Positions 22,401 to 29,679 of a stretch of DNA of 29,679 nt are shown here, one piece after another. The stretch comes from Schoenoplectus triqueter (Eukaryota; Streptophyta; Magnoliopsida; Poales; Cyperaceae), in the NCBI GenBank assembly GCA_964058805.1, contig CAXKVV010000855.1, forward strand, positions 1 to 29,679, read 5' to 3'. The notes beneath the pieces are model-generated. The model did no database searches. It worked only from the letters and a program-made list of their open reading frames with translations, and had not been told where the DNA came from. Both the position numbers and the translations under genes were made by a program. Position 1 is the stretch's first letter, and every line of letters starts with the position of its first letter.

Positions 22401-22697
22401 ATATTCAGAAAGAAAGTCTAAAAAATTCTGTTTGAAGAGTTCGTTCACTTGTAAGTTGTAACCACTAAAAATTGAAGTGAACTTTCAATTTCCAATGATT
22501 AATGAGTTAGCTACAATCAAATTTCATTTCTTATTGGGTAAAAAAGGGCATTGTGTAATTGGTTTTATGTATTGTATTGTATACCATTGACATAATGGAA
22601 TATAAGAGCAGTGAAAGATTGAGACTTCATAATGAACAAAACTTAGTATAGATAGTACAAAACTTTCATAAAGCATTCAAAATCCTCACCGACTATA

Positions 22698-22703
22698 TTT
22701 ATT
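22698..22703 (-). promoter_or_regulatory. Candidate poly(A) signal of WAK gene 2
   Basis: AATAAA on the minus strand lies about 35 bases beyond the stop codon of WAK gene 2. It is a short distance for plants, so a further downstream site is possible. Confidence 0.35.
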
Positions 22704-22736
22704 ACTATGGTGAAATGCTTGTTAAATTTTACACTA

Positions 22737-25700
22737 TTATCTGGGCAGGTCCATGGATGACAACATTTGGCCTTCAAGGCTGTATTGTTTTGTGCACTCT
22801 ACATTTTCTGCATTTGATATTTCCCTTACAACAAATAACTGCTGCTTATCTTCATTCCCTCTTTGACTTTGTTGGTTTCTCACCCTCCTTAACGCCTCTA
22901 ATTCTAAAGCAACTTCTTTCATTACTGGCCGCTCGTCTCCTTTTGTGTTCAAACATCTCCTTGTAAGATGGGCTATGACATACAATTCTTCTGCTTCAGC
23001 CTCCTCCACAACTGCTGGATCAATGACTTGAAGCAAGCGGCCGTCATCAAATGCAACTGTAAAGTACATTGCTAGATTATGAAATTCCTCTGGCCGAGCA
23101 AAAGAGATGGGTTTCTCTCCTGTCAGCAGCTCAGCAAGAACAACACCAAAACTATACACATCACTTTTTTCTGTTAGTTGGCTTGTTTGGAAATATTCTG
23201 GGTCCAAATAGCCAATTGTTCCTTGAACGAGAGTAGTGAGATGGGTTTTATCAAAGGGAACAGACCTTGATGCTCCAAAATCTGATACTTTTGCTGTGAA
23301 ATTTTCATCAAGGAGTATGTTTGAGGATTTGATATCTCTGTGGATTATCGGAAATGATGCTGCTGAATGCAAATATGCAAGAGCTCCAGCAGCTTCACCC
23401 AATATTCTCAAGCGACAATCCCACAGAAAATGGAGTCCTGGATTTTTTATATGAATAAGATGAAAGAGTGTTCCATTCGGTATGAATTCATATACCAATA
23501 ACGGAACTTGAGTCTCCAAGCAACACCCAAGGAGCCTAACAACATTTCTATGGTTAATCTGTGAAAGAAGTACAATCTCATTAATGAATTGGTCAATTTG
23601 ATTCTCATCTTCTATTTTAGATTTTTTAATTGCTACCACTTTGAGGTTTGATAAAGTGCCCTTGTAGACAGTATCAAATCCTCCTTGACCAAGAATTTTG
23701 TTTTTGCTGTAATTTTCGGTAGCTTTCTCAAGTTCTTTCTCAGTGAAGATTCTTGTTGCTGAGTTTACACCATGAGAATCTAATCTTTGTTGCAACAAGT
23801 ACCCTCCATTCTGTCTGAAGAACTGAGATCTCATCTTAACTATCTTTCTTTTCTGCAAACCGTAATAAGAGAAGAAACTCAACATGACCAATACAAGAAG
23901 TAGGCCCAGCCCTGCACCTGCATTGAAACAAAAGAAAAGGTAACGATCATGCACGGGCTTCCATTGAGTCATTGACTTCAGTTTCTCCTTTCTGATGCAA
24001 TGTTGGGATTGTTCCTCAGTTAAATACCTGTCTGGAGATTGACCAAAATAATTCTTGTGTAGATTTTTTCCATCAGAAAATAGTCTTCTGTTCAGTTTTA
24101 TCAATAGCCCACCATAACCATTGGGCCTTGGTTGCAACAACTCTTTAATATTCTGCTAGTATACTACTGTGTTGTTCTTATGTTTAAACTTTGAAGAATA
24201 CATAGTGTGGGTGTCAGTGGTGTTACTAGGGAAGTAGCTGTTGAGGGATGTGATGAGAAAGAAGAAAAAAGGGGGCCAAAACTGTTTAAATGGGACCACA
24301 TAGAAGTAGTGAGGAACTGACAAGGATGGGCCCAGAGTTCAGAATTAATGAGACCCGGAGGGGAGAGCAGGTCGTTTAAATTGTTATGAATGAAGGAATC
24401 CAGTGCTGGAAGTGTCCAGCGAAGAAGGAATTGTGCCTTGAATGAAGAAAAGGAAGAACATACATTTTCTTATATTGTTGATTTTGTTGTTATAAATAAA
24501 TTTGTTGTATTTGCAAGATGGACTGTGACTGAACTACTAGACTAGTTAGAAGGTTGATCTCTTTAAATAGATCAATCATTGTATTGAGATGTTTTAGTTG
24601 TTGAATCAAGAAACTTGTTATTTTTTATTTTCTCTTCTTTTTCTTCCTTCTTTTCCTGCCATTTCAACTTTTCTAGTTTTCTTCAAAATTCTAGTGATTG
24701 AGCTGGTTTATCTTCAAATTGAGGTTAAAATCAATCTCTTTTGATCGATTTACTCTGAATTCACTTGTCAGATACTGAAGTATCTGAGAGCGGACACCTA
24801 GTATTATGTGTTAAACTCTTATTTGTTTGTACATGGACTTGCCCAGATTATGAGCTGTGTTAGGTCGATGATTTAATAGACACAGTAAATTGATACCAAC
24901 ATTGATGACCTTATTTCAGTATCATGACAGTACTTGAGCATCAAGACCGTTTTGTATGTTCCATATTATGCATTAGGAAATGGCCTAAAACTTGAAGTTT
25001 ATACTAGTGATTATGGAATAAGTTTATTGAATTAATGGAAACTGCTCTGTATCATAGCTTCCAGGCTCTGATGTAGTCACCAGAGCCAACTAGCCAAAAT
25101 CCCTCAACTGAGTCCAAAATCTCCCCACTACAGACTTCTATCTTAAATATTGCTTTCGGTTTTGTCTGGTTCTCTGTGTGTATATAGGATTTAGAGAATT
25201 ATTTTGGTGGCGATAATCACACTAACAAGAATATATGTAAATTTTCATAGACTTATAGTAAATTAAAATAAAGTCAATGGTACTAAATGGAAAAGTTCAA
25301 TTTGAGTGTCTCATTAATTGATAGTAGTGAAGAACACTACACTCATTTATCAGAGCAATTATCTTTAAGAAAATTTGTGTATAAAAAATGTGTGAGTCTG
25401 ACCTTCAAAAGACAAAAAAGAATATGACTGTAAATAAAACTCATCAAACTTTTTTGCTGACTCTATATCTCACGCGAGTTAATTACTCGGTGTTCATTTA
25501 AAAAAAAGGTTACAATTAAGCATACTGGTTTTGTGTCCTACATGACCAGTAGAGGTGTTAGTGGATTGGATCAGCATCTACATGTTAATTCTATTTTAAT
25601 ATTGGATCATGCAACTCCGTGCCTATGTAGACTTATTTCTGAATAGTCTATCCTAAATCGGAATAAAGGATGAGTGTTGTGTTGGATGTGGTGAGTCATG

Positions 25701-28700
25701 CTTTAAAATAACAGATTTTTATGAAAATAAAATCTAATTAAACTTAATTGGAGCGTCACTCTCTTAGCGACGCTTTATTTCGAAACCCAGATATGATGAT
25801 AAGAGAACAAGGATCGGGTCGTCACCATCTTAGTGATGCGCCATATCAAAATCTAGATATGATGATAAGTGTGCAAGGGCTGAGTCGTCATCGCTTCAGT
25901 GGCGAGCTACATCAACGCCCGGATGTAGTGCCAAATGAACAAGGGTCTTCACACTTTACTCAATGAGTGCGATGAGCAAAGAAGCTAGTCAAGGAAAGTA
26001 AGAATTGTTTAGGTAGCTGAAATGTAGGAGTTTTAACAGGTAAGTTAAGAGAGTTAGTCGATACTACGATAGAAAATATATAAATATCTTATGCATTCAG
26101 GAGAGTAAATGGACGAGACATAAAGCCAAGAAGGTGGATAACACATGCTTCAAACTAGGGTACATGAGAAAAGAATGAAGTAGAAATGACATAGATATAT
26201 TAATTGATAATAATTTTAAGAATGAAGTTATCGCGGTTAGGAGGCAAGGGGGCATGATCAAATTAGTTATTGGAGATTTAATTTTGAACGTCATTAGTGC
26301 GTATGCTCCACAAGTAAGTTTGAATGATGATGTCAAGAGAAAAATTTTAGGAAGACCTAGATGATGTGGTTATAAGCATATTTAGCAGTGAAAAACTCTT
26401 TATAGGAGGAGATCATAATGGTCATCTTAATAAAATTGGAACGAAATTTGAGAGGATACATGAATATTTTGGATATGATGATCAGAATCAAGAAGAAGAA
26501 TAAATCTTGAACTTCATTGTAGCTTACGACTTCATGGTAACAAACATATTCTTTAGAAAGAAAAAAAAATCTCATTTTGTTATTTTCAACATTCGAGCCC
26601 GATTGATTTTGTCCTTACTAGAAAAGAAGAAAGACCAAACTGCGTAGATTATAAGATTATACCTGATGAGTGTGACGTCTCATAACACAAGCTTATGGTG
26701 GTTGTAGAGGTATTTGAAGTAACCAGAGAAAATAAATATGAAAAGAAAGATACTTGATGGTGGAATGATGATATAAGAAAAAAAAATACTATAAACATTT
26801 ACATTACCACAGTAGCGATAAAAATATATAAAAATATAAAGAAGCTAGAAGAAATATAAAAAAATGTGAGTGAAATAAGAGGTCAAGCATAATTATCGAA
26901 AAAAGATTTCAACTAAATTAAATATAACAAGGATGAGTCCAATAGTTTTTTTGATGAAGGACGAGGACATTAAAATTGATGAGGAGAATATTTCGACAAC
27001 ATACCCAAGCCAACATAAGGAATTTTGGATGGGAAATTATTGAGCTACCTAAGCATATACCGGTTCAGCTTCTACGATCTGAAAATTTTTTTTTTTCCTG
27101 AAAATTCTATCAACGGCTGTCGTCGTGATTTTACCTTATCCGTAATGGATAAAAAATTCAAAATATTTGGACATGTATTAAGTTCAGTTATCCATGCATC
27201 ATTGTTAAATGGACTAAAATGGTTTGGATATAAATTGAGTGAAGAATTGGCAATCGTAGACAGCTTCCTAAAGAACAAGGAATTATTATTTATCAACCTC
27301 CACACTGATTCTGATACTTAGGTTTGCTCAATATTTTGACAACTAATACGGGTTTATGTACCAATTTTATGAAAATTATTACATGACGTGCTTTAACCGT
27401 AAAGAATACATCTGAACTTGCAAGTGTTTCAAGGAACACATTCATAGATAACTAACCTCCCTCCAGATATCATTGGTAAATAGTGACAGCAAGTAAGATG
27501 AAGTTAAAATTAACAAAAAAAAGGAAGTTGATGATTTCGAGCAGAGTTCTTCATGGTAACTGAGGAAGTTTGATTTTTTTTTTCTTTTTTATCTATCAAC
27601 TAAATACTGTCTGGGACGGGAATATATTAACTTCCCCCTTGATTCATGATATTATTGTCCATAAGGATTAAAGAAGGAAAACAAAAGAAGTACCTAAAGC
27701 AACATCAAGCCGGAAAACCTTCCTGCATCCACTTCCCCCCTTCTTGCCATCACCTGTCATGCCAGATGGACAAGAACATGTGTAATCTCCTGGTAAATTG
27801 AAACATTGGCCTACACATGGATTGGAATCAGGCTCAAGGCATTCATCAATATCTGACAAGCAAAAAAAAAAAATCATTTTGTCAGGAATTAGTGAATACA
27901 TGTTTCAAACAATGGCAAATTCCTGAGTTTAAAAAAAAAAGTATTATACCAGTGCATCCATCTTCAACATAGGGATTTCCTTTGTATCCTTGACTACAGT
28001 TACACAAATATCCAACCATCGAGGGTGGGTCATAGCAGTAACTATTATTTTTGCATGCAAAGGAATCAATGTCATTTCTTGCTACTCCACAGGACTTGTT
28101 TCCGATTGCCCAATCCAATTGTATCAGTTTATCGCTATGGGAGTTTGTATCATAGTCATCTTTGTTCTGGAAGAGAAACCTGCTTGTATTTGATTGGAAA
28201 TCATCTCTTTGAGAAAAAAATGCTGTACTGCAATTAAATAAATCCCCACTTGAGTTCAATTCACTGACTTGTTTAAATTCAAGTTCAAAGCTTTTTAGAG
28301 CGCCTGGAAGAGTAGCTTGGCAACAACCTAGACCAGAGCAAGACCCGCGTAACAAGTTACCATGAGGGTCACAAAAGGTGACACAACCACTAGTCAGATT
28401 TCTGTCTTGTCTATTTGTTATGGAGACTAAATTGTTGCAGCCAACAACTGTCAGCATATTGTACTGGTAAGATAATGTAAAAGGAGTCCCCTCTAAGTTG
28501 AACTCTCCGGATACTTCTGGTTCCATCCATTTGCCATTGGCACCAATACACCTTTTTTGAATTGGTCCTGAAAAGATCTTTACGTAGCCTTGTAGTGATA
28601 TTTCTTGAATGCCGTAGGTTTTGTTGGATATGGTCAGGAAGGGAGGGGAGCCCACACCCCCTTGGGCTTGGGGGCAGCCTATCTTAAAACCTGTTAAGGC

Positions 28701-28868
28701 TGTGCTGTAGTATCCAAATGGGTACGGAACGGAGATGCAATAATTACTACCACCAACAACAGACCCATCAGCTCCAAGTACAGAGTCATTGATGTACTGG
28801 GATGAAGAAAGTGGTATGGATGCTAGTATGAACGCCAGCGGCAGGAAGAGGTGGATCTCCAAGAACAT
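22737..28868 (-). CDS. Wall-associated receptor kinase gene 2 (three exons, long intron 2)
   Basis: Exons are 28868-27950, 27852-27694 and 23917-22737, phase-1 joins with GT-AG borders, giving about 752 aa. Exon 1 holds a signal peptide (MFLEIHLFLPLAFILASI), the GUB_WAK_bind domain (SVPYPFG) and the Cys-rich module ending YLCNCSQGYKGNPY. Exon 2 is the EGF-Ca module (DIDECLEPDSNPC). Exon 3 has a transmembrane helix (about 361-377) and a kinase with Lys457, Glu473, HRD Asp554 and DFG Asp572. Exons 2 and 3 match gene 1 exactly in length (159 and 1181 bp), and the proteins are close relatives, so this is a tandem duplicate. The Gly loop reads GQGGFDTV: Asp441 replaces the third glycine, while the other catalytic residues are intact. 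Met at 28868 was chosen because the leader follows; the frame extends upstream to 29033. The two ectodomain exons lie 3.8 kb from the kinase exon and are easily misread as separate genes. Confidence 0.88.
24400..24785 (+). mobile_element. Possible degraded copia-type LTR
   Basis: The order of words resembles a copia LTR: 'tataaataaatt', then 'ctctttaaatagatcaatcattgtattgag', then 'ttgttgaatcaag' and a T/C-rich stretch. 'agtatctgagagc' follows, like a mutated primer site TGGTATCAGAGC. A purine run at 24246-24273 could be a polypurine tract. No second copy or target duplication was found, so this is tentative. Confidence 0.35.
25745..27010 (+). pseudogene. LINE (L1-type) endonuclease relic, antisense in a WAK intron
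   Basis: With several stops and frameshifts, the + strand follows an EEP-type LINE endonuclease. Near 26065-26150 it reads NILCIQESKW; near 26215-26330 EVIAVRRQGG, LVIGDLILNVISAYAPQ and DDVKRK. Near 26390-26430 it reads EKLFIGGDHNGH (catalytic-type GGD.N), near 26510 NFIVAYDF, and near 26755-26960 WWNDDI and KYKEARRNIKK. The following pre-RT linker is recognisable, but no RT is present, so the copy is truncated. The endonuclease would nick target DNA for retrotransposition; this one is dead. It lies antisense to WAK gene 2. Confidence 0.8.
25754..25951 (+). repeat. Three 66-bp tandem repeats encoding a 22-residue unit
   Basis: Copies start at 25754, 25820 and 25886 with an exact 66-bp period. 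An open frame (25748-25966) encodes the units RHSLSDALFRNPDMM, RHHLSDAPYQNLDMM and RHRFSGELHQRPDVV, each with a Gln-Gly near its end. It sits just upstream of the LINE endonuclease relic and is probably part of that element's leader or ORF. Confidence 0.85.
27011..27667. other. Unassigned intron DNA with a 98-codon frame
   Basis: A + strand frame (27025-27321) encodes a Phe/Leu/Lys-rich 98-residue peptide with no motif I recognise. The rest up to the EGF exon is AT-rich. It may be the tail of the LINE relic or neutral intron sequence. Confidence 0.35.
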
Positions 28869-29050
28869 GGCTGATTTCTTGAGGAAATCAAATGTTATTG
28901 CCTGGAAATGCAATGTGATAACGCAAGACCTCATATATGAATATGATAGGGGTCTAATTAAAAGAATTGGAAGCCTACGGATAACGGTCAAAATGGTATC
29001 CTTAGTCATTTCGGGTATAGAATAAAATGCCACACATTTCGCTAAAAATA

Positions 29051-29058
29051 ATTTTATA
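29051..29058 (-). promoter_or_regulatory. Candidate TATA box of WAK gene 2
   Basis: The minus strand reads TATAAAAT about 185 bases upstream of the chosen ATG (28868). A second candidate, CATATATGAGG near 28931-28941, is closer at about -65. No transcript start can be fixed from sequence alone. Confidence 0.35.
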
Positions 29059-29679
29059 GTATTTTCTTTTCATGATACTTTTGTTAGTTAGAAAGTAATA
29101 TTGTAATTACAAAAATTAATTATTAGTTCTCTTTGTATTTTTTTAAAAATCTGTCAATATAAATTGTACAAAAGAAATGAAACTCAAGTCAAATTTGATC
29201 TAAATTATTTGAATTTATAATAAATCTTTTACACCGTACTTCGAAAAGCCTAATTCTATATATGGGCCTCTAAAAAAAATCAGATAATTAAAACAGTCTG
29301 TGAACAGTTAGCATCATTCTTCCGAGAGTGACATATGATAATATGAACAATATTATATGCTGGGTTTATAATAAGCTCTGTTAATTTTTTTTATTAACTC
29401 AATATGTGTTCATATCCGATTACAAATTGAAATTAAAACTGGTAACCGTATCCACCAAAAGAATCCGAACAACGATCCGCATCTGTTGTGATACGGATAC
29501 GGAGAATAATATCTGATACGTAAACAGAAAGAAGACCACGTTTTTTTTAATTAAAGAAAAAGTAACGATACCACGTCGAGGGAACTTGGGAAATTTCTTT
29601 TTCCTTTCTTTGACTAGTTGACTGAGGAGTCGATTTCGTTGGCTAGTGGCTACAAACCCTATTGTAGAAAATTCTTATG
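29059..29679. other. Upstream flank of WAK gene 2
   Basis: AT-rich to 29450, then less so. No open frame or RNA gene is visible apart from the promoter-like motifs listed separately. Confidence 0.45.
29610..29622 (+). promoter_or_regulatory. Paired W-box cores (TTGACT x2)
   Basis: TTTGACTAGTTGACTG holds two TTGAC cores 8 bases apart, about 740 bp upstream of WAK gene 2. More cores lie on the minus strand near 28986 (TTGACC) and 29187 (TTGACT). WRKY factors bind these and commonly control defence receptor genes; function here is inferred. Confidence 0.35.

Larger units (their letters stand above)
23918..27693 (-). other. Intron 2 of WAK gene 2, expanded by transposon DNA
   Basis: The donor GTACTTCTTT follows the EGF exon and the acceptor TTTCAATGCAG precedes the kinase exon. 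At 3776 bp it is more than six times the same intron in gene 1. It contains an LTR-like segment (about 24400-24785), a LINE relic on the opposite strand (about 25745-27010) and unassigned DNA. The 223 bp next to the kinase exon stay open in its frame back to an ATG at 24140. Confidence 0.8.

Noticed and set aside
27025..27321. 98-codon frame as a gene
   Set aside because: It lies in a WAK intron, both strands are open, and no motif is recognised; kept only as unassigned DNA.
27694..28868. A separate truncated WAK without kinase
   Set aside because: Splice phase and exon lengths join it naturally to the kinase exon at 22737-23917.

Overview
The window is plant nuclear DNA, almost certainly from a flowering plant. 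The evidence is intron-containing wall-associated kinase (WAK) genes, a Ty1-copia element primed by initiator tRNA-Met, an L1/EEP-type LINE relic, hAT and Helitron non-autonomous elements, and long AT-rich intergenic DNA. The species, and whether it is a monocot or eudicot, cannot be read from the sequence with confidence.

Layout. 1-1475: AT-rich DNA with a diverged ~156-bp tandem repeat. 1476-10197: a nested retrotransposon block. A minus-strand Ty1-copia element has 293-bp LTRs (1476-1768 and 9905-10197), a perfect GTTAT target-site duplication, a 12-nt primer site and a polypurine tract. Its gag carries three stops, and an in-frame deletion removed most of integrase and reverse transcriptase. 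Between gag and protease it carries a second insertion (3258-8709) flanked by TTGTT and bounded TG...CA, best explained as a very long solo LTR. 11108-11579: a small Helitron about 100 bp past the stop codon of WAK gene 1. 11679-14698: WAK gene 1 (minus, three exons, about 759 aa). 14780-18890: intergenic DNA with a copia RNase H relic (16190-16565) and a GC-rich LINE-ORF1-like pseudogene with two damaged zinc knuckles (16580-18846). 18890-22700: AT-rich DNA with a foldback MITE, two non-autonomous hAT elements with 8-bp duplications, and a possible unidentified gene relic. 22737-28868: WAK gene 2 (minus, three exons, about 752 aa), whose 3.8-kb second intron holds an LTR-like segment and an antisense LINE endonuclease relic. 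28869-29679: its upstream region, with a TATA-like box and W-box cores.

The two WAK genes are tandem paralogues in the same orientation. Exon 2 (159 bp) and exon 3 (1181 bp) are the same length in both, and all intron phases match. Each encodes a signal peptide, a galacturonan-binding ectodomain, EGF-like modules, a transmembrane helix and an RD-type Ser/Thr kinase, a design known for sensing cell-wall pectin. Gene 2 has Asp in place of the third glycine of the Gly-rich loop, the most interesting coding oddity here. I see no wholly new biological system. The novel material is the nested-transposon structure, the giant solo-LTR-like insert with its hairpins, and transposon-driven remodelling around a receptor-kinase cluster.
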